Positions 1 to 7,644 of a stretch of DNA of 64,000 nt are shown here, in pieces. A model generated the notes under the pieces. That model saw only the letters and a program-made list of their open reading frames with translations, had not been told where the DNA came from and made no database searches. Origin of the DNA: JAKOWB01 sp038363005 (GTDB lineage: Bacteria > Pseudomonadota > Alphaproteobacteria > Kiloniellales > JACOMY01); assembly GCA_038363005.1 (NCBI GenBank), contig JBBQBI010000011.1, positions 62,001 through 126,000 on the forward strand, in the 5' to 3' direction. Both the position numbers and the translations under genes were made by a program. Every line of letters begins with the position of its first letter. Position 1 is the stretch's first letter.

Positions 1-712
1 GAACCGTGCGCTGGGCGTCCTGCTCGTTGGCCAGATCGAACTTGTCGAGCTTCTTGCCCTCGAAGTAGCTGAGCCGCGCGCGGAAGGTGCCGCCGGCCTG
101 GTTCAGCACGTCGACGTCGACGGTCCAGTATTCCTGGGCGCGGAAGATCTCGATCTCCGCCTCGCGCTCGCAGACCAGCCGCAGCGCGACCGACTGCACG
201 CGGCCGGCCGAGCGACTGCCCGGCAGCTTGCGCCACAGGATCGGCGACAGCGTGAAGCCCACCAGGTAGTCCAGCGCGCGGCGCGCCAGGTAGGCCTCGA
301 TCAGGCTCTGATCCAGCGCGCGCGGCTGGCGGAAGGCCTCGTTGACAGCGGACTTGGTGATCTCGTTGAACACCACGCGCTCGACCGGGACCTCGCCCAG
401 CGCGCGGCGGCGCTTCAGCTCCTCGCGGATATGCCACGAGATGGCCTCGCCTTCGCGATCCGGATCGGTGGCGAGGATCAGCTTGCTGGCGCCGCGCACC
501 GCCTCGGCGATCTCGCGCATGCGGCGCTCGGCCTTGGCGTCGACCTCCCACTGCATCTCGAAGTCGTGGTCAGGGTCGACCGACCCGTCCTTGGGCGGCA
601 GGTCGCGCACATGCCCGAAGGACGCCAGGACCTGATAGTCCTTGCCCAGATACTTGTTGATGGTCTTCGCCTTCGCCGGAGATTCGACGACGACGACGTT
701 GCGAACTGCCAC
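1..712 (-). CDS. topA: DNA topoisomerase I, N-terminal part (cut by window edge)
   Basis: Type IA topoisomerase that relaxes negatively supercoiled DNA. The first 237 residues are visible from a GTG start at 712 (MAVRNVVVVESPAKAKT). The Toprim domain shows the ESPAKAKTINKYLG start and the acidic DPDREGEAISWH motif. Further on is the SAGRVQSVALRL segment of the core. The catalytic tyrosine lies beyond the window edge and cannot be checked. It sits 68 bases downstream of dprA on the same strand, the usual dprA-topA order in alphaproteobacteria. No ATG in this frame gives a complete N-terminus, so GTG is preferred. Confidence 0.95.
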   Translation of the reverse strand, partial: MAVRNVVVVESPAKAKTINKYLGKDYQVLASFGHVRDLPPKDGSVDPDHDFEMQWEVDAKAERRMREIAEAVRGASKLILATDPDREGEAISWHIREELKRRRALGEVPVERVVFNEITKSAVNEAFRQPRALDQSLIEAYLARRALDYLVGFTLSPILWRKLPGSRSAGRVQSVALRLVCEREAEIEIFRAQEYWTVDVDVLNQAGGTFRARLSYFEGKKLDKFDLANEQDAQRTV

Positions 713-780
713 GGGTCCTACAATTCCTTTAAGTCCGCCGCGTCGCCGGCGGCGGGAAGCCGGCCAGCTGACCGGCAGGG

Positions 781-1911
781 TCAGATGACCAGCGCGACGC
801 GATTACCTGCCTGACGCTCCAGGCGCCCGGCCAGCTCCAGCTCGAGCAGCACGATCTGCACGAGCGAGGGTGACAATTGGCATCGACGTATCACTTCGTC
901 AACCGCGAGGGGCACCGGCGACAGCAGCTCGAGCACGGCGCGACGGGCCGCGGCAAGGCCAGTATCGTCTCCTTCATCCGCTTGCGCGGCCCCCTTATAG
1001 GGGGCCGCGGGCTCGGCCAGCGGGCGCCGCGCGGCCGGCCCCAGGGCCTCCAGAATGTCGGCCACCGACTGCACCAGGGTGGCGCCCTCGCGGATCAGCA
1101 GGTTGCATCCCTGGGCGCGCGGATCGAGCGGCGAGCCCGGTACCGCCAGCACCTCGCGGCCCTGCTCGCCGGCGAAGCGCGCGGTGATCAGCGAGCCCGA
1201 GCGCGGCGCTGCCTCGACCACCACCACTGCCAGCGACAGGCCGGAGATCAGGCGGTTGCGGCGCGGGAAGTGGCGCGCCTGCGGCTGAGTACCGAGTGGC
1301 ATCTCGGCCAGCAGTGCACCGGCGTGTACGATACGGCGTGTGAGCGCACCGTGCTCCGGTGGATAGACGATGTCGGCGCCACCGGCCACCACAGCGACGG
1401 TGTCGCCGGTGACGGCCAGGGCGCCTTCATGCGCCGCGGCGTCGATGCCGCGCGCCAGGCCGGAGACCACGGTCAGGCCTTCGCGGGCCAAGCCCTGGGC
1501 CAGCTGCTCGGCAAAGCGCCGGCCGTTGCCCGAGGCATTGCGCGCGCCGACCAGCGCCACGGCGCGCTGCCGCAGCAGCGCGGCCCGCCCGCGCAGGAAG
1601 AGCACCGGTGGGGCATCTTCCAGGCCAGCCAGCAGCGGCGGGTAGGCTGCTTCACCCAGACAGAGGAGCGACACTCCCTGCTGCTCGGCCGCCGCTAGCT
1701 CGGCGCGCGCCGCGTCGGCCGTGGCAATGCGCGGCTGGCGGCCGCCACCTCGCCGCGCCAGGTCGGGCAGGGCGGCCAGCGCCTTCTCGGCGCTGCCGAA
1801 GCGGGTCAACAGTTGGCGGTAGGTGACCGGCCCGACATGCTCGGTGCGGATCAGTCGCAAGGTCGCCAACCGCTCGCCTTGCGTGAAGGTGCCTGTGGTC
1901 ATTTCCCCCAT
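781..1911 (-). CDS. dprA: DNA-processing protein DprA (Smf)
   Basis: Binds incoming single-stranded DNA and loads RecA during natural transformation; also widespread in species not known to be competent. The protein is 376 aa. It has an N-terminal helical region (about 1-80), the Rossmann-like DprA domain with GARNASGNGRRFA and SGLARGIDAAAHEGAL (about 120-180), the FPRRNRLISGLS motif and the SGSLITARFA segment. The C-terminal 70 residues look like the winged-helix domain. Starts at 1911 or 1902 (MTTGTF) are both possible; neither has a well-spaced ribosome site. A perfect TTGACA on the minus strand (1943-1948) could be the -35 box. Lies between a hypothetical gene and topA. Confidence 0.95.
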   Translation of the reverse strand: MGEMTTGTFTQGERLATLRLIRTEHVGPVTYRQLLTRFGSAEKALAALPDLARRGGGRQPRIATADAARAELAAAEQQGVSLLCLGEAAYPPLLAGLEDAPPVLFLRGRAALLRQRAVALVGARNASGNGRRFAEQLAQGLAREGLTVVSGLARGIDAAAHEGALAVTGDTVAVVAGGADIVYPPEHGALTRRIVHAGALLAEMPLGTQPQARHFPRRNRLISGLSLAVVVVEAAPRSGSLITARFAGEQGREVLAVPGSPLDPRAQGCNLLIREGATLVQSVADILEALGPAARRPLAEPAAPYKGAAQADEGDDTGLAAARRAVLELLSPVPLAVDEVIRRCQLSPSLVQIVLLELELAGRLERQAGNRVALVI

Positions 1912-2175
1912 GGGTGGCAGCCTGCGGTTCCGGGGCGATCACTGTCAAGGCGACGGTCCGGCGCTTGCGATGCCCAGAAGTTCGGCGTGACCTGGACCGG
2001 GGAGTGGTGGACCACGATCCAGAGCCAGATGTCCATCTGCCAGATGTCGACCTGAACGATCCCGGCCGGACTGTCGGTCCGCGCCATCGTTTCAGCGGGG
2101 GACGGATTCCGCTGCACAAGGGCCGGCGACCTACCCTATAAGGCTGCAGACGAAGCGTTTTGGCAGCGGAGAGTC

Positions 2176-2595
2176 ATGATCGATATCCGGGACTTCCTGG
2201 CCAAGGACCTGACGGCGGAGCGCGAGTTCTCCATCGAGGCCAAGGTCATGATCTGGCTGAACGCTGGCAGCGGCAAAGTGCTGGCGCTGGAACCGGGCTA
2301 CTTCGCGCTGGAGGGCAAGATCCAGGTGGTTGGCGTGGAACGGCCGCTGGCAGTGCAGCTCTCGCTCGGCCCGGCGGTGTTCGACGCCAGCGGCGTGGTG
2401 ACCGGGACCTGCACGCTGCGCCTGGGTGGCGAGGCCGATGGCGATGCAGTCTATCGTGTCGAGGGCGAGCGCCTGGTGCTGCTGGGGCAGGTCGACGGCA
2501 AGGCGGTGCGGGTCGCGTTCAAGGCCGACGGTCGCTACACGCTGGTCGACCTGGACGGTGATCGCAAGGCAAGCCTGCGGCTTACCGCCGGCTAG
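2176..2595 (+). CDS. Hypothetical protein, 139 aa
   Basis: Not recognised. The 139-aa product starts MIDIRDFLAKDLT, behind a GGAGAG ribosome site. It has no signal peptide or membrane segment, so it is probably cytoplasmic. Alternating hydrophobic and polar residues with many Gly and Val suggest a mostly beta-strand fold. It lies on the plus strand between the minus-strand genes dprA and plsY, which are normally adjacent in alphaproteobacteria, so it is probably an insertion in that block. Codon use matches the neighbours. Real coding is likely but unproven. Confidence 0.65.
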   Translation: MIDIRDFLAKDLTAEREFSIEAKVMIWLNAGSGKVLALEPGYFALEGKIQVVGVERPLAVQLSLGPAVFDASGVVTGTCTLRLGGEADGDAVYRVEGERLVLLGQVDGKAVRVAFKADGRYTLVDLDGDRKASLRLTAG

Positions 2596-2620
2596 GCTCC
2601 TTTGGTCAGGCCTGGGCCAG

Positions 2621-3286
2621 CTAGGCCTGGACCGTTTTCTTCTGCCCGATCTTGCTTTCCTCGCCAGCGATCAGCCGGGCGATGTTCTGGTGATGGCGCA
2701 TCCAGACCAGGGCCGCCAGCAACGCCGCGGCGCCGACCAGATGCCAGTCTCCAAGGAACAACGCGGCGCCGGGGATCTCGTCCAGCCGCACGCCCCAGGG
2801 CAGCAGCCAGGCATAGACCGGCGCCAGGCCCAGGCTGATCAGTCCGGCCAGCGAGGAATAGCGGAACAGCAGCGCCACCAGCAGCCAGGTGAGGCAGCAG
2901 AGCAGGCCGACACCGGGTGCCAAGGCCAGCAGGGTCCCCAGGGTGGTGGCGACACCCTTGCCGCCCTTGAAGCGCAGCCAGACTGGATAGAGGTGCCCCA
3001 GCACGGCGCAGACGCCGGCCACCAGCGCCAGCTTCGGCCCGGCGCTCCACCAGGCGATCAGCACCGCCGCCGCGCCCTTGCCGCTATCCAGCAGCACGGT
3101 CGCCAGCGCCAGGTCCTTGCGGCCAGTGCGCAGCACATTGGTGGCACCGATGCTGCCGGAGCCGATCTTGCGCACGTCGCCCAGCCCGGCGGCCCGCGTC
3201 AACATCAGGCCAAACGGCAGCGAGCCCAGCAGGTAGGACAGGGCGGCGACGCCGATGACCCAGGGCCAGGACAGCGATTCCAGCAT
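2621..3286 (-). CDS. plsY: Acyl-phosphate:glycerol-3-phosphate acyltransferase PlsY
   Basis: Integral membrane enzyme that moves an acyl chain from acyl-phosphate to glycerol-3-phosphate, the first step of phospholipid synthesis, working with PlsX. The sequence is about 220 aa with several hydrophobic segments. It carries the family motifs GSLPFG near the start, GSGSIGATNVLRTG, the LDSGKG loop, the FKGGKGVATTLG loop and RHHQNIARLIAGEE at the C-terminus. An ATG at 3295 is also in frame, but a GGGGGA ribosome site is better spaced for the ATG at 3286. Gene order pyrC-plsY-dprA-topA is common in this class; here plsY is separated from pyrC by the 7 kb glucan module. Confidence 0.95.
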   Translation of the reverse strand: MLESLSWPWVIGVAALSYLLGSLPFGLMLTRAAGLGDVRKIGSGSIGATNVLRTGRKDLALATVLLDSGKGAAAVLIAWWSAGPKLALVAGVCAVLGHLYPVWLRFKGGKGVATTLGTLLALAPGVGLLCCLTWLLVALLFRYSSLAGLISLGLAPVYAWLLPWGVRLDEIPGAALFLGDWHLVGAAALLAALVWMRHHQNIARLIAGEESKIGQKKTVQA

Positions 3287-3322
3287 GTGCGCCATTTCCC
3301 CCGGACCGCAGTGCCTTGGCGA

Positions 3323-4423
3323 TCAGGGCGCGCCGCGCAGCAGGGCGCGCACCAGACCGGGATCGAGCTGCCGCGCACCGGGGATGCCGGTCGCCAGCCC
3401 GAAGCCTTCGGCATAGTCCCACCAACACCAGGGCAAGGCAAACCGGTCGAACAGCGCCACGCAGTCGGCGGCCCAGGCTTCACGCTCGATCGCCGGCGCG
3501 GTGCCGTAGCGGAAGGCGCCGAACTCCGCCACGTAGAGCGGCATGTCGCTGGCAGCCGCCCAGCCGGCGACCTCTGACAGCTCGGCCTCCAGGCGCCAGC
3601 GCTGCCAGTCGGAGTCGCGATAGCGCATCCCGGCGTGGCCGGTGACCTCCGCCGCCTCGGCGCCGACCAGCCAGGGCGCCCCGGCGTGCGTCAGCCAGAA
3701 AGGCTCGTACCAATGCAGCGCCATGACCAGATTGCGGTCTGGCGGTGGAGTCACCTGCATCAGCGCACGATGGGCGCCCCAGACACCGCTGGCCGGGTCG
3801 GGAGTGACCGGCCCCGAAGCGATGAGCAGCGTCTGCGGCAGCCGCGCGCGGGCCAGGCGCACCAGGTTCGTCTGTATCCATGACCAGTCGCCAGGCGTTA
3901 CCTCACTGGGTTCATTGATCACCGAGAGGACCAGATGCCAGGGATCGCGTCCGACCAGCCAGCTGGCCAACTGGTCCAGCAGTTCGGCATTGTGCTGCTC
4001 CCGCGCCGCGCTGGCCTGGTTGTAGGCGCCGAAGGGCGACACCAGGGCCAGCAGCCCGATGCGTTCGATCAGGTCGAGCGCCCCCGCCAGGTGATCCAGC
4101 AACGCCAGGTCAGGACCCGCCGGGGGAAACAGGCGCTCGACATCGACCGGCAGGCGGACGTGCCCCAGGCCGAGTCCCACCAGCGCCGCCAGGTCGCGCT
4201 GGTCGAGATAGTCCGGCCCGCCGAACGGACGCCCTTCCAGCGGCAGCCAGAACCAGTGCGACAAGCTGACGCCGCGGCGCAGCTTCTGCGCCACCACCGG
4301 ATCGATGCGGCCCCAAGCGCCGCTGGGTGGCGCCGCGCTGGCGGGTCGCCACAGGGCCAACGCCGCCGCCGTGGCACAGAAGCCGCGCCGGCCCAGCGCT
4401 TTCTCTCTGGCAGGGTCTGTCAT
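3323..4423 (-). CDS. Secreted glycoside hydrolase family 5 (endoglucanase-like), Tat signal
   Basis: Predicted beta-glucanase of clan GH-A, 366 aa. The N-terminus has a twin-arginine pattern (GRRGFCATAAALALW, residues 11-25) ending near ASAAPP, so Tat export to the periplasm is likely. Catalytic landmarks are in place: the acid/base Glu171 in VINEPSEV, HWYEPF near 237-242 and the nucleophile Glu300 in VAEFGAF. It lies in the same block as a cellulose-synthase-like gene and a BcsS-like gene, so it may play the role of BcsZ/CelC, trimming the nascent glucan; those are usually GH8, so a GH5 here is an unusual choice. Start 4423 is chosen because it places the RR motif properly; 4450 is also in frame. 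Confidence 0.85.
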   Translation of the reverse strand: MTDPAREKALGRRGFCATAAALALWRPASAAPPSGAWGRIDPVVAQKLRRGVSLSHWFWLPLEGRPFGGPDYLDQRDLAALVGLGLGHVRLPVDVERLFPPAGPDLALLDHLAGALDLIERIGLLALVSPFGAYNQASAAREQHNAELLDQLASWLVGRDPWHLVLSVINEPSEVTPGDWSWIQTNLVRLARARLPQTLLIASGPVTPDPASGVWGAHRALMQVTPPPDRNLVMALHWYEPFWLTHAGAPWLVGAEAAEVTGHAGMRYRDSDWQRWRLEAELSEVAGWAAASDMPLYVAEFGAFRYGTAPAIEREAWAADCVALFDRFALPWCWWDYAEGFGLATGIPGARQLDPGLVRALLRGAP

Positions 4424-4479
4424 TGCATTGTGGCGGCCAAGTGCCAACACTCGTGTGAATACGGGAAGATGCAGAATAG

Positions 4480-5841
4480 ATGAGTATCGACCAGCAGCAC
4501 ATCGGTAGTCGACAGCTCAGCAGCCGGGATTCCTGGGCCGAGGACGATCGGCTGCTGGCATTGCAAAGCCTCAATATCCTGGACACGCCGCCCGAGCCGG
4601 CCTTCGAGCGGCTGGTAGCCATCACGCGGCGGCTGTTCAAGGTGCCGATGGTGGCCGTCAGCCTGATCGACCGCGACCGCCAGTGGTTCAAGGCACGCTG
4701 CGGCATCGATGTGGCGGAGACTGAGCGGTCGATCTCCTTTTGCACCCATGCGATCGTCTCCTCGGATGCCGTCTTCTGCGTGCCCGATGCGACGCGCGAT
4801 CCGCTGTTCGCCAACAATCCGCTGGTTGCCGGACCGCCCGGCATCCGCTTCTACGCCGGGGCGGTGCTGCGCGCGCCAGGTGGAGCACCGGTCGGCACGC
4901 TGTGCATCATCGATACCCAGCCACATGCGGCGCTGAACGAGGACGACCGGCAATCTTTGCAGGATCTGGCCGGACTGGCCAGTGACGAACTGGCGCTGCG
5001 CTCCACGGCCCGCGCCTTGGAACGCGAGCTGAAGCAGAACGAGCGTACCCGGGTCCAACTGGAAGCCGCCAACGCCTCGCTGAAGAAGATGAACGAGCGG
5101 CATCGCCGCGACCTGAACGTCGCCGCGGCGATCCAGCGCGGCAACCTGCCGTCGCCAACCCTGCAGCTGCCGTCCCTGCGTATCGCCAGCCTGCACGTGC
5201 CCTCGCAGGACCTGTCCGGCGACATGTTCGGCTATGGCCGTTTCGACGACCACGCGTCCTATTTCTGGATGGGCGACATTGCAGGCCATGGCACAGAGGC
5301 CGCCCTGCGTTCGGTCACGCTCAGCAAGATCATCGCCAACAATATCCAGCCAGGTGGCGGGTACCAGCCGCCGCGCGCCCCGGCGGCCTTTCTGACGCAG
5401 ATCAACCGCATGATGCTCTGGCCGGAGGAGGCCAGCAGCTATTTCACCCTGATCTATGGGATCGTCGAGGATGGCGCCGAGTGCCTGAACTTGAGCTTCG
5501 CCGGGGCGCCGCCGTTGCTGCTGTTGCTGCCGGGCGAGGCGCCGCGGCTGATCGAGGGCAGTGGCCTGCCACTCGGCCTCTTTGCTGACGTCAGCCACGA
5601 CGAGATCAGCTTGCCGTTTCCGGTTGGTGCCCGGCTGCTGGTGCACTCCGACGGCCTGGTGGACAATCGCGACGAGAGCGGCCGGCCGTTCGACGACCGT
5701 CGTGTGGCGGACTGGCTGACGGCGACACGGGACATGAGTCTGGCGCGCGCGCTGGCGGTGCTGGATGCCGCGCTGCTCGACTGGAACGGCGGCCGGTCGC
5801 CGGATGACGACATGGCGGCCCTGCTGATGGAGCGGACATGA
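4480..5841 (+). CDS. GAF-domain PP2C phosphatase (RsbU/SpoIIE type)
   Basis: Serine phosphatase that would reactivate a phosphorylated STAS antagonist. The 453-aa protein has a GAF domain (about 25-175, with SISFCTHAI and PVGTLCIID), a coiled-coil linker (about 180-215) and a PPM/SpoIIE phosphatase domain (about 215-453). Metal-binding acidic residues are present in LSGDMFG, MGDIAGHGTEAAL, HSDGLVDNRD and SPDDDMAALL, so it looks active. The GAF ligand is unknown. It is first in a tight three-gene plus-strand unit, followed after 13 bases by the STAS gene and then the kinase. It diverges from the GH5 gene. Confidence 0.93.
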   Translation: MSIDQQHIGSRQLSSRDSWAEDDRLLALQSLNILDTPPEPAFERLVAITRRLFKVPMVAVSLIDRDRQWFKARCGIDVAETERSISFCTHAIVSSDAVFCVPDATRDPLFANNPLVAGPPGIRFYAGAVLRAPGGAPVGTLCIIDTQPHAALNEDDRQSLQDLAGLASDELALRSTARALERELKQNERTRVQLEAANASLKKMNERHRRDLNVAAAIQRGNLPSPTLQLPSLRIASLHVPSQDLSGDMFGYGRFDDHASYFWMGDIAGHGTEAALRSVTLSKIIANNIQPGGGYQPPRAPAAFLTQINRMMLWPEEASSYFTLIYGIVEDGAECLNLSFAGAPPLLLLLPGEAPRLIEGSGLPLGLFADVSHDEISLPFPVGARLLVHSDGLVDNRDESGRPFDDRRVADWLTATRDMSLARALAVLDAALLDWNGGRSPDDDMAALLMERT

Positions 5842-5854
5842 CGAGAGGTGCTGC

Positions 5855-6205
5855 ATGGACCTGACGATACGACGGGTGGGTGACGCGCTGGTGCTGCGGC
5901 CCGAACTGACGCGGCTGGACGCCAGTGTCGCCCTGACCTTCAAGGACCGGATCGGCAAGGTAATCAGCGAGGGTGAAAAGCACCTGGTGCTGGACCTGGC
6001 GCGGATCGATTTTGTCGACTCCAGCGGACTGGGTGCCTTGGTGGCGCTGCTGAAGCGACTGGGGTCCGATGGCAGCCTGGCCTTGGCGGCCTTGCGGCCG
6101 CCTGTGCAGCGGCTGCTGGCCTTGACCCGGCTTGATCGCGTGTTCCGCATCCATGAGACTGTCGAAGGTGCCGAGCGCAGCTTGGCCAGTGACCGCCCCG
6201 CGTGA
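5855..6205 (+). CDS. STAS-domain anti-sigma factor antagonist (RsbV/SpoIIAA type)
   Basis: Small single-domain STAS protein of 116 aa. It has the conserved DSSGLGALV segment (residues 55-63) whose serine is phosphorylated by the cognate kinase in RsbV/SpoIIAA proteins. In the unphosphorylated form such proteins bind the anti-sigma kinase and release its target. It lies between the PP2C phosphatase and the HATPase kinase, with gaps of 13 bases on each side, giving a complete switch in one operon. No sigma factor or response regulator with an anti-anti-sigma role is encoded nearby, so the final target is not visible. Confidence 0.93.
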   Translation: MDLTIRRVGDALVLRPELTRLDASVALTFKDRIGKVISEGEKHLVLDLARIDFVDSSGLGALVALLKRLGSDGSLALAALRPPVQRLLALTRLDRVFRIHETVEGAERSLASDRPA

Positions 6206-6218
6206 GGGTGGAGCAGGA

Positions 6219-6677
6219 ATGAACATGGGCGACAGCCCGGTTAGCGATGTGGCACCCCTCGCGCTTTCCTTGAGTATTAGCAGCAGCTTGACCCTGGCCT
6301 CGGCCACCATGGCGGCGATCGGGCGCCTGCTGACCGAGCTGCTGGGCGACGAGCGCGGCGAGCGCTTCGCCCTGGCCTGCACCGAGGCGGTCAACAACGC
6401 GATTATCCATGCTCACGGTCGTGATGCGGAGCAGATCGTCAGCGTGTCGCTGCAAGTGAGCAATAATGAAATCACCGCCAGCATCATCGATCAGGGCGAG
6501 GGCTTGGCCCTGAGCGAGCGCCTGGCCGCGTTGCCGGAAAATCCCTACGAGTCGGAGTCCGAGATGCCTGAATCAGGACTTGGCCTCTGGCTGATCCGGC
6601 GCGGCGCCGACCGTGTCGAGTACTTGCGTGATGCCACCGGCAATCGTCTGGTGCTGACCCTGCGCCTGCACAGCTAG
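6219..6677 (+). CDS. Anti-sigma factor serine kinase (RsbW/SpoIIAB-like HATPase)
   Basis: GHKL-type ATPase of 152 aa starting MNMGDSP. The N box is CTEAVNNAIIHAHG (residues 54-67), the G1 box IIDQGEG (89-95) and the G2 box ESGLGLWLIRR (118-128). It lacks a dimerisation/His domain, as expected of RsbW-like serine kinases rather than sensor kinases. It should phosphorylate the STAS protein encoded just upstream. The start at 6219 is chosen because a GGAGCAGGA ribosome site precedes it; an upstream ATG at 6132 would overlap the STAS gene heavily. Convergent with the next operon, 25 bases apart. Confidence 0.92.
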   Translation: MNMGDSPVSDVAPLALSLSISSSLTLASATMAAIGRLLTELLGDERGERFALACTEAVNNAIIHAHGRDAEQIVSVSLQVSNNEITASIIDQGEGLALSERLAALPENPYESESEMPESGLGLWLIRRGADRVEYLRDATGNRLVLTLRLHS

Positions 6678-6702
6678 TGGAGTCCGACCGCCGGCCGAGC
6701 AG

Positions 6703-7644
6703 TTAGTTGCCGACCAGCAGTGGGCCGCGTTCCAGCGTGGTCAGGGCTAGCAGCACGATAGCGGTGTCGAGCGGTGACAACTCCGTCAGGTCGCTGTCGC
6801 TCAGCCGCGTGGCCAGGGGCTGGTTGACCTCCGGCGCGGCGAAGTTGCTCCAGCACAGCACGGCGGTGACCAGCGGTGCCTGCTCCAGACCACCGGGCCA
6901 ACCGGTACAGACGTGCCACAGGAGAATCTTGGCCAGCGGCGAGCGCGGGAAGGTGATGCTGAGCAACCCCAGGCCACGCGACAGATCGGTGACGCGCACC
7001 TCGCCCAGGCGGGTCAGGCCATCGGCCGTCTCAAGCACCGGTCGCAGGGAGGCATAGCTGCGGAAGGCGGCGAACTCGTTGCCGGTCAGTGCCGCGCTGC
7101 GCGAGATGAACTGCGCCAGCCCATGCAGTCCGCCCAGGCTCCATTCGTCGAGACCGTCGAGCCAGCGCGCCACGACTTGCCAGGCCGGCCTGGGGTCCGG
7201 CGCCGCGACGTTGCGTTCGAACAGCGTCAAGGCGACCAGAGCCAGGCTAGGCTGCAGCGGACCCGGCCAAGTGGTCGCCCCCGCGGCCACCTGTTCCAGC
7301 GCTTCGGATGCCAGCGGTCGCAGCTGCGTGGCGCAGGGCGCGTCGGCCTTCAGGCAGCTGGCATAGGCCAGCAGGACGACCGACGGATACTGCGTCGGCG
7401 ACAGCGCTGCGACCTGATCGGCCAGCTTTGGCCGCCACTGTTCGATCAGCGTCCGCGCGCCGGCGTCCAGCACGCGCGCCGTCGGCGGCTGGCGCTGGTC
7501 GATCCAGAAGGAGCCGAGCGGATCGTCGGTCGACTCAAAGCGGATCTTTTCCAACCAGAAGATGGCGCCGGAGGCCAGGATCAGGCCGATGAGGAAGGCA
7601 AGCTGGCTGCGGCCGGTGATCCAGCCCGAGGTGCGACGGCTCAT
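6703..7644 (-). CDS. Membrane-anchored protein of unknown function in the glucan synthase operon
   Basis: The family is not recognised. The 313-aa product begins MSRRTSGW and has one N-terminal membrane segment (about 14-31, AFLIGLILASGAIFWL). The rest is probably periplasmic: a mostly helical, Leu/Ala-rich domain with spaced aromatic residues that could be TPR- or Sel1-like, though no repeat unit is clear. Its start codon overlaps the stop of the glycosyltransferase gene (ATGA), so the two are translationally coupled and probably act together. No BcsB is encoded nearby, so it may be an inner-membrane partner of the synthase; this is inference only. Confidence 0.8.
   Translation of the reverse strand: MSRRTSGWITGRSQLAFLIGLILASGAIFWLEKIRFESTDDPLGSFWIDQRQPPTARVLDAGARTLIEQWRPKLADQVAALSPTQYPSVVLLAYASCLKADAPCATQLRPLASEALEQVAAGATTWPGPLQPSLALVALTLFERNVAAPDPRPAWQVVARWLDGLDEWSLGGLHGLAQFISRSAALTGNEFAAFRSYASLRPVLETADGLTRLGEVRVTDLSRGLGLLSITFPRSPLAKILLWHVCTGWPGGLEQAPLVTAVLCWSNFAAPEVNQPLATRLSDSDLTELSPLDTAIVLLALTTLERGPLLVGN

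Noticed and set aside
4420..6150. Minus-strand open frame of 576 codons opposite the GAF-PP2C and STAS genes
   Set aside because: The plus strand encodes conserved GAF, PP2C and STAS motifs; the minus frame has none.
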